From assembly GCF_004364125.1 (NCBI RefSeq), contig NZ_SNZV01000007.1, positions 186,001 through 250,000 on the forward strand: a DNA stretch of 64,000 nucleotides, given 5' to 3'. Made by a program: the position numbers and the translations under genes. This DNA comes from Sphingobacterium paludis (GTDB lineage Bacteria; Bacteroidota; Bacteroidia; Sphingobacteriales; Sphingobacteriaceae). A model generated the notes under the pieces. It was not told the DNA's origin and did no database searches. It worked only from the letters and a program-made list of their open reading frames with translations. Below are positions 43,785 to 51,364 of this stretch, one piece after another. Within the stretch, counting starts at the first letter, position 1; each line of letters opens with the position of its first letter.

Positions 43785-45002
43785 CTACATAGGTGGTTTC
43801 ATTTTAACATGGATAATCAGTTTATTGTCTTTGTATTTCCCTTCCAAACCGAGGTATTTTAGCATGTCCAACATCTTAGATAGTTCCAGATCCCGGGAAA
43901 TTTTACCATTGATTTGGTGATGTGAGTGCATTCCGCTCACGGCGACATCCACGTTATACCAACGCGAAAGTTCTTCGGCAACTTGATAGGCATCCGCGTT
44001 CTGAAAGTGGAACAATCCATTTTTCCAAAGCAACACATCCTCAATATCTTTCCGCAGTACCATTTCGGTTGTCCCGTTTGCCCGCACGGCCGCTAATTGT
44101 GATGGTTTCATACGCACAGCCGTTTTGGACGTTTTTAAACGGATGCTGCCCTCCAATAACGCGATCTTACTTTCCCGCCTAACGTAGGTATTGACGTTAA
44201 ACTTAGTGCCCAATACCTCAATCTCGCCAAACGTACTTTTAACGATAAATTTCTGCGTTTTTCGTTTGGCGACTTCGAAATATGCTTCCCCACTTACCGT
44301 CACCATACGATCCGCTTTTTCCATTCCCAAATTAAAGGTCAGGGAAGATGCTGCATTTAACCAAACTCTACTCCCGTCTGGCAAAACAAAATGCACGATG
44401 CCGCCTTTAGGTGTATTGATCACGTGCGTAGCATCCGTGCCAACCTGAGACAGGCTTTGGTATTGCAATTCTCCCGAGGACAGGCGTACAAGTTTAAAAT
44501 TGCTTCCCAACACATCTTGTCCGGCTTTGATCGAATCCAAAGCAATCGAACGGCCATCTTCGGTTGTGAGTATAGCACGCTCAGCGGCCGGTTTCACATC
44601 TGCACGTATACCGCGCGAATTCGCCAATACTGGCTTTTCGGCATCCCCCGCTCCCCGATCCCACAACGTTATTGTTGCGTAGCTTAGCAACAGCAGACAG
44701 GCTGCCGCGGCCAACCACCGGTAAGGCCGCCAACGCTGCCATAAACTCTGTGTCTCCGGATCAGCAACCTCCCTTTCTACAATTCGTTGGAAAATCTCAT
44801 CTTCTTCTGCGCGACTGAAATATCGATCTGTTGATGCTATTTCGTCCATATGCTCATCAAGCAATCGATTAAAAAGTATGTGCTGTTCGGATTCGGGAAT
44901 TACGGCCAATAGCGTGTTTAACAACAGCAACTCGTCGTCGCTTATGCTGCCATCGATCTGTTTTTTCAGTAAGTGGATAAATGTGCTGGTTTCGTCTTGC
45001 AT
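43785..45002 (-). CDS. FecR-family anti-sigma factor
   Basis: A 405-residue inner-membrane protein. N-terminal cytoplasmic helices bind the sigma factor, one membrane helix is at about 95-113 (RWLAAAACLLLLSYAT), and the periplasmic FecR domain (HVINTPKGGIVHFVLPDGSRVWLNAAS, VSGEAYFEV, VLGTKFNVNTY) senses the STN domain of the SusC receptor. The ATG at 45002 is preferred; an upstream TTG at 45032 would only add 10 residues. It follows the sigma gene by 42 bases. Confidence 0.92.
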   Translation of the reverse strand: MQDETSTFIHLLKKQIDGSISDDELLLLNTLLAVIPESEQHILFNRLLDEHMDEIASTDRYFSRAEEDEIFQRIVEREVADPETQSLWQRWRPYRWLAAAACLLLLSYATITLWDRGAGDAEKPVLANSRGIRADVKPAAERAILTTEDGRSIALDSIKAGQDVLGSNFKLVRLSSGELQYQSLSQVGTDATHVINTPKGGIVHFVLPDGSRVWLNAASSLTFNLGMEKADRMVTVSGEAYFEVAKRKTQKFIVKSTFGEIEVLGTKFNVNTYVRRESKIALLEGSIRLKTSKTAVRMKPSQLAAVRANGTTEMVLRKDIEDVLLWKNGLFHFQNADAYQVAEELSRWYNVDVAVSGMHSHHQINGKISRDLELSKMLDMLKYLGLEGKYKDNKLIIHVKMKPPM

Positions 45003-45044
45003 TCGTCGTATAAAGCATGCGCTTTTATACAAGACAACACCCGA

Positions 45045-45656
45045 TTAAAAAAGGGGGTATTGTAAGGGTAAAAAAATAAAAAAAATAGAAACGATGGAAT
45101 CGCGGTTGTTAATCAGATATTTTTGGATGGAATCAGACGCAATTTGTAAGTATTTCTTGACCGACTCACGAGAGATTTGCATTTCTTCTGCAATCTCCAC
45201 ATATTTTTTTCGATCGTGTCGACTGAGCTGATATACGCGCTTCTGCTGCGGAGGCAATCTATCAATGGCTTTATTCAACCAGTTGTAATGCAATTCTTCG
45301 TCGTGCTCTGCCGGTAGCTGTTGCAATTCCGATTCATGGTCTAAGGCGAATTTCCGCTCGATGGCCGTGCGCCGAACGGTTTGCTTCAGCGCGTTTAGAG
45401 ATAGACGCCTTGCTATGGTTACCAAGTAGGCTTCCATATTGAGAATGCTACAGATAGTAGCTCGGCTATGCCAAAGCGTCAAGAAGGTATCATGAACGAC
45501 TTCCATCGTTTGCTCTTTCATAGCGATGGTTCGGCCTACCTCGTGCGCCACCCGATTGACGTATAGGCTATACAACGCCTGAAAAGCCTGCTCATCGCCC
45601 TGACGAATAGACTCATATAACTCGATTGTACTTGTATCGTTGCTTAGGTTTTGCAT
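45045..45656 (-). CDS. ECF sigma-70 factor of the SusC-associated type
   Basis: A 203-residue sigma factor. Region 2 is about 20-85 (IRQGDEQAFQALYSLYVNRV, MEVVHDTFLTLWHSRATI) and region 4 is about 125-180 (DRLPPQQKRVYQLSRHDRKKYVEIAEEMQISRESVKKYL). The C-terminus is a hydrophobic tail, as in many Bacteroidota sigma factors of this group. It should activate the FecR-SusC-SusD genes downstream when the receptor is occupied. A -7 box match (TAGCTTTG) lies at 45681-45674. Confidence 0.93.
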   Translation of the reverse strand: MQNLSNDTSTIELYESIRQGDEQAFQALYSLYVNRVAHEVGRTIAMKEQTMEVVHDTFLTLWHSRATICSILNMEAYLVTIARRLSLNALKQTVRRTAIERKFALDHESELQQLPAEHDEELHYNWLNKAIDRLPPQQKRVYQLSRHDRKKYVEIAEEMQISRESVKKYLQIASDSIQKYLINNRDSIVSIFFIFLPLQYPLF

Positions 45657-46048
45657 ACACTATTGACTCCGTGCAAAGCTAATATAAGAGTTTTTCAATT
45701 CCCCTGTTTACATTATTAATTTTATATTAACAATTACCTCCAGCAGCGCCTGCGATGAAGCTGTTTCCAACAAGCATCGCTTTTGCGAAACCCGATCAGG
45801 AAAAGATAGCGCCAGCTCTACCAAGCTGCCGAAGACAAATACGCCCTCTGGATGAAAAAAAGATATTTATTCCAGTTTTATGAATTATTTATACCCTGTG
45901 ATCAGCAAATTAATACGCGAAATAGTATTGGGATGAAAATTACAACTTCTTGGTTCTTAATTTGCTAATAGGTTCTAGTAAAAATGAAAGTTCCTAAACA
46001 CAGGATAGGAATATTTGCAATGAAAAAGATATACACAAGTGAGGGGTT
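45657..46048. other. Divergent intergenic region between sigma factor and orphan receiver gene
   Basis: A 392-base gap holding a minus-strand -7 box (TAGCTTTG, 45681-45674) for the sigma gene and, on the plus strand, AATATTTG at 46010-46017 (one mismatch to TAnnTTTG) before the receiver gene. No other structure is clear. A 42-codon ORF at 45755-45883 shows no recognisable features. Confidence 0.45.
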
Positions 46049-46429
46049 ATGGATGTAAAAAAAGTTGTAGTCTGTGATGACGACCGACATATTTTAGAAG
46101 TATTGAAACTTATTGTCGAATTTTCTGGAGCCGAGGTATTGGTCGAAGACGATAGTGCAAAGCTGTATGGGCGGCTGCACCAAGACGTCCCAGATTTGTT
46201 AATCATCGACCTTTGGATGCCAAATCTTTCTGGGCAAGAAGTCATTAGTAGGATTAGACGCGATGATTCGATGAGAGATATGTACATTTTATGCCTATCG
46301 GCTAGTGATGATGGCGAGGAAGTAGCTATGCGCGCTGGCGCTAATCAATTCTTACCAAAACCATTTGATATGACGGATATCCTTCAAATTATTGAACGGA
46401 ACTGTTCCGGCAACCGAGCTAGCGCTTAG
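46049..46429 (+). CDS. Single-domain response regulator (receiver only)
   Basis: A 126-residue CheY-like protein. The acidic pocket is VVCDDDRH, the phosphoacceptor is Asp54 in IIDLWMP, the switch residue is in LCLSASD and the conserved lysine is in PKPFD. It has no output domain, and no kinase gene lies beside it. It may act as a phosphate sink or protein-binding switch. GAGG at 46041 serves as ribosome-binding site. Confidence 0.88.
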   Translation: MDVKKVVVCDDDRHILEVLKLIVEFSGAEVLVEDDSAKLYGRLHQDVPDLLIIDLWMPNLSGQEVISRIRRDDSMRDMYILCLSASDDGEEVAMRAGANQFLPKPFDMTDILQIIERNCSGNRASA

Positions 46430-46650
46430 TCTAAACATTGCGGACTGAAATCTTAAACGCTACTTCGGATAGGATGCGATCGTAACAGCTTATAGTGCCT
46501 AGCCGGAAGAATTGTTATTGTTGTTCTTATATCCTGAACGTCTTCAATAGCTAGCTTTATGAAGATAGCTTACGGAACATTATTTGTCAGGTGCGTAGCG
46601 TATGTTTTTAACTTAAGATGTGCTCAAGGGGTTTGTTCGAAAGACTTTTA

Positions 46651-46935
46651 TTAGTTATCGGGAAATATCTCATGGTAATATTCTTCCAGCTGATGCAGCT
46701 CATTAACTTCCCAAGGGAATTCATCGGATAGCCGACCCAACATATGCTTCTCGCCAGCTTCATCCTTAACAAGCGCAAAGGTACAAACCTCATTATGATT
46801 GTGAAAAATGCCCACGCCAACTAAAAAGCCATCGCATTGCACAATATAGTATTCGGTTACGTTGCCCCCTTCAAAACTTATCATGGTTTGCAAAGCCTCG
46901 CCATTTGCTTTTAAATCTGTTCTCTTCATAAGCAT
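46651..46935 (-). CDS. Small protein of unknown function
   Basis: A 94-residue acidic protein with a central strand pattern (VTEYYIVQCDGFLVGVGIFHNHNEVCTFALVKDE) and an acidic C-terminus. There is no signal or membrane segment. ATGs at 46935 and 46929 are possible starts. I do not recognise a family. It is in a gene-poor stretch between the orphan receiver and the helicase. Confidence 0.5.
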   Translation of the reverse strand: MLMKRTDLKANGEALQTMISFEGGNVTEYYIVQCDGFLVGVGIFHNHNEVCTFALVKDEAGEKHMLGRLSDEFPWEVNELHQLEEYYHEIFPDN

Positions 46936-47283
46936 TTTCCAATCTAGGTTTTGGAAACTTGAATATACGTAAAAATACCAGATTTCGCAAGGGGCAGGGA
47001 ATCGTCCAGCAATTACTTATAAATCTATTCATGGGACTAAAAAGAAATTACACTGTCTAGTAGGACAGGTTTTGCCTATCTGTATAGATGTTGGAACGCG
47101 ATAAGGATCATAATCGCTGAATATGGCTAGGCTTTGCTGAAAACAGTTTTACTACCGAGTTTGTTTAGCGTTGCTCGACCATACATATTCGTTTTACCAA
47201 ACAGCCCGCTTTGCTTAAACCAATTTGCCAGTTCCTGAGCACGTAAAAAGTGTTTGATATCGTTGTGTTCAGAAAGATGAAAA
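46936..47283. other. Gene-poor stretch downstream of the helicase
   Basis: A 348-base region without a confident gene. A small imperfect hairpin, CTGTC/GACAG (47053-47068), is the only structure. The minus-strand frame just after the helicase stop (47127-47283) stays open with reasonable-looking codons but lacks a start codon outside the helicase gene. Confidence 0.4.
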
Positions 47284-49206
47284 TCACATCTGACCGCCCG
47301 CCGATGGCCACTCCCAAACACTATGGTATGCACCTGCCACCTCCACATAGTCCAGAAAACCTTTGTAAAAATCTTGTTCGCCAATAGTACCGCTGTCGCC
47401 CACCACAATCAATTTTTTCTTGGCGCGTGTCATCGCTACATTCATCCGGCGTTCATCGGCAAGAAAGCCAATCCGCTGTTCGTTGTTTGATCGTGTTAAA
47501 CTGATGTAGACAATATCCTTCTCTTGCCCTTGGAAACCATCAATCGTATTCACTTGAATAAGACTTTGGAAGGGTTTTAGTTCATCATCCTGCTCGACGA
47601 GCGTTGTCAACCATTGTGCTTGCCGGCGGTAGGGCGTAATGACGCCAACGGTTGGCATATTTGATCCCGAATATAAATCTGCACACGCTTTTAGTGTTTC
47701 CCGAAGGTGTGATCGCACAAACTGGGCCTCTTCGGTATTCCAGATAGCACCGTCTTCTTCTGCCTCTTCATACCCCGCTCCTGCCGTGTCGATGAACAGG
47801 ATCGGCGCATCATCGTTTCTAAGCGTCCATGCCGCAACATCGGTAGCTGCCTGCAATTGATTGTTATACAACCGCAAAGATGGGTAAGCCATAATTTTTG
47901 CATGCATTCGATATTGCACGTTTAGCAACGATACTTGTGCGGGGTAGCGGGCAACCAATTTTTCAAATAGCGTGATGTAAAGGCCTTGATACGCTTGGCT
48001 TGACGATTTCACTGTTGGGGGCAATTGGCAATGATCACCGGCAAGGACTACACGCTTTGCCTTCAACAAAGGAATCCAGCATGCAGGTTCCAAGGCCTGT
48101 GCAGCCTCGTCGATGATGACCGTCTCATAACATCTTTCCTGAATACTGTGGTGATTTGCACCGACTAACGTAGCGGTAATCACCGAGGCATTATCAAGAA
48201 TATCGTCCATGATAAAATCCTGAACCTTATCTATTTCTTTCCGTATTTTATGGGCTTCAGCGAAGAGCGCTTTACGTTGCTCGCGTTCATTCTTACCGAA
48301 ATTACGCTTGTATTTATGGCCCATATCAAGGTACGCTCGTGCCTGTTTCTCCAAGGTTTTACATTCCTTGTTCGCGCGATGATTTTCGATCTTCGCATCT
48401 AATGTCAAGTCCTGAAGATGGGAAGATACTCTTACCGGATTACCGATACGCACCACCGAAACGCCTAACGCATCTAAACGCTCTGTCAAGACATCAACGG
48501 CGGTATTGCTTGGCGCAACCAACAAAATTTGTTTTACGCCATTGGACAGTAGGGCTTTTACAGCTTGGGTGAGCGTAGTCGTTTTGCCCGTGCCGGGCGG
48601 GCCATGGACAATCGTTAGTGCATGCCCCGCCAAAACTTGCTGTATCGCGGCATTTTGACTAGCATTGAGCGCCTCATTCTGGTAAAAACCCGGAACTGCC
48701 CCTGGGTCGAGATGCTGTTCGCCGGTCAGCATACGCACAAGGCCGCCCTCCTTCGCATCATCTTTTATCTTATTAGCTTGTTGGAGTGCGGTGTGCATCT
48801 CGCGGTAGGAATTTTCATCGAATAGCAGATCGACACCTAGCTTTCCTCGCCTACTCCAGTCTGGCAGCTCGTCCAGACGAAAAGCAATCCGCATCGTATC
48901 ATTACTCACATAAGCTACCGTACCGTTTACCCGATCTTCGTTGGGCGCATAATTGGAAAACAAGGCTACCGGCATGCCGAACCGGAAGCGATGCGATTCT
49001 CCTAGGCTATTTGTCCTTTTGATCGTGATGCTTAAATAGTCGCCTCGCCCTATTTCGGTATCCGTCACCATCACGGGAAACCAAGTGACGCCCTGCGTAC
49101 GCCGATCGTTTACTGACCGATTAAGCAATAGCGTCTCATGCATATTTCTATCGAAATCCTCTTCTTTCCGCAGTAAGGCGACAAGCTCATCAAAATAATC
49201 ATCCAT
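47284..49206 (-). CDS. SF1 superfamily DNA/RNA helicase (UPF1/IGHMBP2-like)
   Basis: A 640-residue ATPase. Walker A GPPGTGKTT is at about 202-210, then VAPSNTAVDVL, the DEAA box in IIDEAAQALEPA, LAGDHCQLPPTV (motif III), LNVQYRMHAKI (IV), VITPYRRQAQWL, VNTIDGFQGQEKDIVYISLTRSN (V) and RRMNVAMTRAKKKLIVVGD (VI). The N-terminal 190 residues include a beta-barrel-like insert. The ATG at 49206 gives the family N-terminus. The role in DNA or RNA metabolism is not known. It stands alone and divergent from the GH105 gene. Confidence 0.92.
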   Translation of the reverse strand: MDDYFDELVALLRKEEDFDRNMHETLLLNRSVNDRRTQGVTWFPVMVTDTEIGRGDYLSITIKRTNSLGESHRFRFGMPVALFSNYAPNEDRVNGTVAYVSNDTMRIAFRLDELPDWSRRGKLGVDLLFDENSYREMHTALQQANKIKDDAKEGGLVRMLTGEQHLDPGAVPGFYQNEALNASQNAAIQQVLAGHALTIVHGPPGTGKTTTLTQAVKALLSNGVKQILLVAPSNTAVDVLTERLDALGVSVVRIGNPVRVSSHLQDLTLDAKIENHRANKECKTLEKQARAYLDMGHKYKRNFGKNEREQRKALFAEAHKIRKEIDKVQDFIMDDILDNASVITATLVGANHHSIQERCYETVIIDEAAQALEPACWIPLLKAKRVVLAGDHCQLPPTVKSSSQAYQGLYITLFEKLVARYPAQVSLLNVQYRMHAKIMAYPSLRLYNNQLQAATDVAAWTLRNDDAPILFIDTAGAGYEEAEEDGAIWNTEEAQFVRSHLRETLKACADLYSGSNMPTVGVITPYRRQAQWLTTLVEQDDELKPFQSLIQVNTIDGFQGQEKDIVYISLTRSNNEQRIGFLADERRMNVAMTRAKKKLIVVGDSGTIGEQDFYKGFLDYVEVAGAYHSVWEWPSAGGQM

Positions 49207-49436
49207 ACGAAACCAATAGTAGTAAACCCGCAAATTAACGGATTTTTACGAGATTTTGTTTGGCCAAGATTGAATATTAGGCCAGATTGGTTCAGCCTTG
49301 TTCGTAATCCGAATGGACGTAACGCGTGTGTCAACACTTTTAGAATAAAACTGTGTAATATGATACAAATCGACAAAAGGTTGAAAGGGAATAGTACGTT
49401 GTATTTACTTACTTTGAGTATAAACTTAATGTACTT

Positions 49437-50552
49437 ATGATGTATAAATTTCTTTTAATTCTACTATCTGCGTTGTTCTCAACAGGACTACTCGGACAAA
49501 AAAAGCTATTGACGGATTTTCCTGACGGTTACAGGCCAGAGCAAGTAGGCAAACGTTTGGGCTACCGCTTTACGGAAGGAAAACATATGCTGCATGCCGG
49601 CAAGTGGATCAGCTATCCTGAAACCTTCAATTGGGCTGGTGCGATCAAATTTGCGGCATTGACAAAAGATGAGAAGCTTTCAAAACTTCTTCAAGATAGG
49701 TTTGAGCCTTTATTCACAACGGAGAAAAACCTGCTCCCACCCATGAACCATGTGGACTTAAACATGTTTGGCAGTTTACCGCTCCTGCTTTTTCAAACGA
49801 CAAAAGAACAGCGCTACTACCAACTAGGCTTGCCCTATGCTGACACACAGTGGATGCTGCCCAACAACGCAAAGCTTCAAGAAAAGGAATGGGCAGATAA
49901 AGGATATTCTTGGCAAACCCGTTTGTGGATCGATGATATGTATATGATAACCATCGTACAAACGCAGGCCTATCAGGTCACCAAGGATCAAAAGTACCTC
50001 GACCGTGCGGCCACTGAGATGGTGCTGTACCTCGACGAATTGCAGCGCCCCAATGGATTGTTCTATCATGCGCCGGATGTTCCATTCTACTGGGGCCGTG
50101 GAAATGGCTGGATGGCCGCCGGAGTTACTGAACTACTTCGCTATCTTCCTAAAAACCATAAGCACAGACCGCGTATTTTGGAAGGATACCAACTGATGAT
50201 GAGCAGTTTGAAGAAATACCAAACGGCAGATGGTATGTGGAACCAATTGATTGATGAAGCAGATTCCTGGGCCGAGACTTCTGGTTCGGCTATGTTTACC
50301 TATGCGTTCATCACTGGTGTAAAACATGGCTGGCTAGACGCCGCCGAATATGCTCCGGCCGCTCGCAAAGCATGGATGGCGCTCGTTTCGTATATAAACG
50401 AAAAGGGTGACGTGCGCGAGGTTTGTGTAGGTACAAACAAAAAGAATGACAAGCAATATTACTACGATCGGCCAAGACATGTGGGAGACTACCACGGCCA
50501 GGCGCCCTATCTTTGGTGCACCGTTGCACTCCTGGAAGACGTAAAAAAGTAA
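49437..50552 (+). CDS. GH105/GH88-family unsaturated glucuronyl or galacturonyl hydrolase
   Basis: A 371-residue exported (alpha/alpha)6-barrel hydrolase (signal about 1-20). The catalytic Asp is in RLWIDDMYM (166-167), and the FYWGRGNGWM segment (about 218-226) is the family signature, as in YteR. Such enzymes remove the unsaturated uronic acid left by polysaccharide lyases on rhamnogalacturonan, ulvan or similar glycans. It lies next to a response regulator/sensor kinase pair and SusCD genes. Confidence 0.9.
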   Translation: MMYKFLLILLSALFSTGLLGQKKLLTDFPDGYRPEQVGKRLGYRFTEGKHMLHAGKWISYPETFNWAGAIKFAALTKDEKLSKLLQDRFEPLFTTEKNLLPPMNHVDLNMFGSLPLLLFQTTKEQRYYQLGLPYADTQWMLPNNAKLQEKEWADKGYSWQTRLWIDDMYMITIVQTQAYQVTKDQKYLDRAATEMVLYLDELQRPNGLFYHAPDVPFYWGRGNGWMAAGVTELLRYLPKNHKHRPRILEGYQLMMSSLKKYQTADGMWNQLIDEADSWAETSGSAMFTYAFITGVKHGWLDAAEYAPAARKAWMALVSYINEKGDVREVCVGTNKKNDKQYYYDRPRHVGDYHGQAPYLWCTVALLEDVKK

Positions 50553-50561
50553 ACTTCATTC

Positions 50562-50598
50562 ATCCTGATCGCGCTCAGCACGCGGGTGCGGTCAGGAT
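50562..50598. terminator. Hairpin terminator between GH105 and response regulator genes
   Basis: 11-bp arms (50562-50572 with 50588-50598, one G-U pair) with a 15-base loop, followed by CCTTTTCC on the plus strand. It overlaps the last codons of the convergent response regulator gene. Confidence 0.6.
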
Positions 50599-51359
50599 TC
50601 CTTTTCCAACGAGTTTCTGTAGCCTTGGGGCGAAATATTAAAATAGCGCTGAAAATTTTTATTGAATAAACTTTGACTGCTGTAGCCCACTATCTTCGAA
50701 ATTTCAGACATGGTAAATTCGTTTTGTGCGATCAGCTTGGTCGCCTTTTTCAAGCGGGTCACATCGATCAGTTCCTTTGGGGTGAGGTCGGATATCGATT
50801 TAATTTTACGATAGAAGGTCGGTCGGCTCATATGCATATGGTCTGCCAATTGGTCAATATTTAATGCTGTATCGTCAAGGTGCTTACGAATGTAGGTGTC
50901 GAGCTTTTTTAGAAAGGCCTCGTCTGTCTTGGAATAAGCCATGACACGTACATCTTCGAAGGGGGAACTAGCAAAATGCATTTTTATCTTTAAACGATTG
51001 CCTAACAGGTTTGCGATTTGCAATTGCAGCAGTTCCGGTGAAAACGGCTTTTGTATATACAGGTCAGCCCCCACTTCGAGGCCTTCGATATGGGCATCAT
51101 AACTGTTTTTAGCCGTTAACAAAACAACCGGGATATGGCAATAATCTACATTTGATTTTATCAGTTTGCACAGTTCGAAACCGTCTATCCCGGGCATCAT
51201 AATATCGGATATGACCAGGTCAATAATCTCGCTGTCCAGTGCACGGCGCGCATGATCACCGTCAATTGCCGTGTAAAGACTATAGCCATCGCCAAGAACC
51301 AAGCCTAGAAAATCTAGAATTTCCTCATTATCATCCACTATCAGAATTTTGTGCCTCAT
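50592..51359 (-). CDS. Response regulator with AraC-type DNA-binding domain
   Basis: A 255-residue two-domain regulator. The receiver domain is about 1-125 with phosphoacceptor Asp52 in ISDIMMPG and Lys in YIQKPF. The AraC helix-turn-helix pair is at about 155-250 (LNIDQLADHMHMSRPTFYRKIKSISDLTP, MSEISKIVGYSSQSLFNKNFQRYF). The ATG at 51359 follows the kinase stop by 5 bases. Together with the kinase it has the domain order of a hybrid two-component system (HTCS) split at a run of seven A. Likely activates the adjacent SusCD and GH105 genes. Confidence 0.92.
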   Translation of the reverse strand: MRHKILIVDDNEEILDFLGLVLGDGYSLYTAIDGDHARRALDSEIIDLVISDIMMPGIDGFELCKLIKSNVDYCHIPVVLLTAKNSYDAHIEGLEVGADLYIQKPFSPELLQLQIANLLGNRLKIKMHFASSPFEDVRVMAYSKTDEAFLKKLDTYIRKHLDDTALNIDQLADHMHMSRPTFYRKIKSISDLTPKELIDVTRLKKATKLIAQNEFTMSEISKIVGYSSQSLFNKNFQRYFNISPQGYRNSLEKES

Positions 51360-51364
51360 ACCTG

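Noticed and set aside
45755..45883. 42-codon ORF in the sigma-receiver gap
   Set aside because: No recognisable domain, no clear ribosome-binding site; length compatible with chance.
46020..46055. 12-codon leader peptide before the receiver gene
   Set aside because: Its ATG is only 3 bases after the presumed -7 box, so it would lie upstream of the transcript start.
47127..47408. 93-residue minus-strand ORF overlapping the helicase 3' end
   Set aside because: Its first 42 codons are the helicase gene read out of frame, so the start is not credible; the remaining 51 codons are kept only as a low-interest finding.
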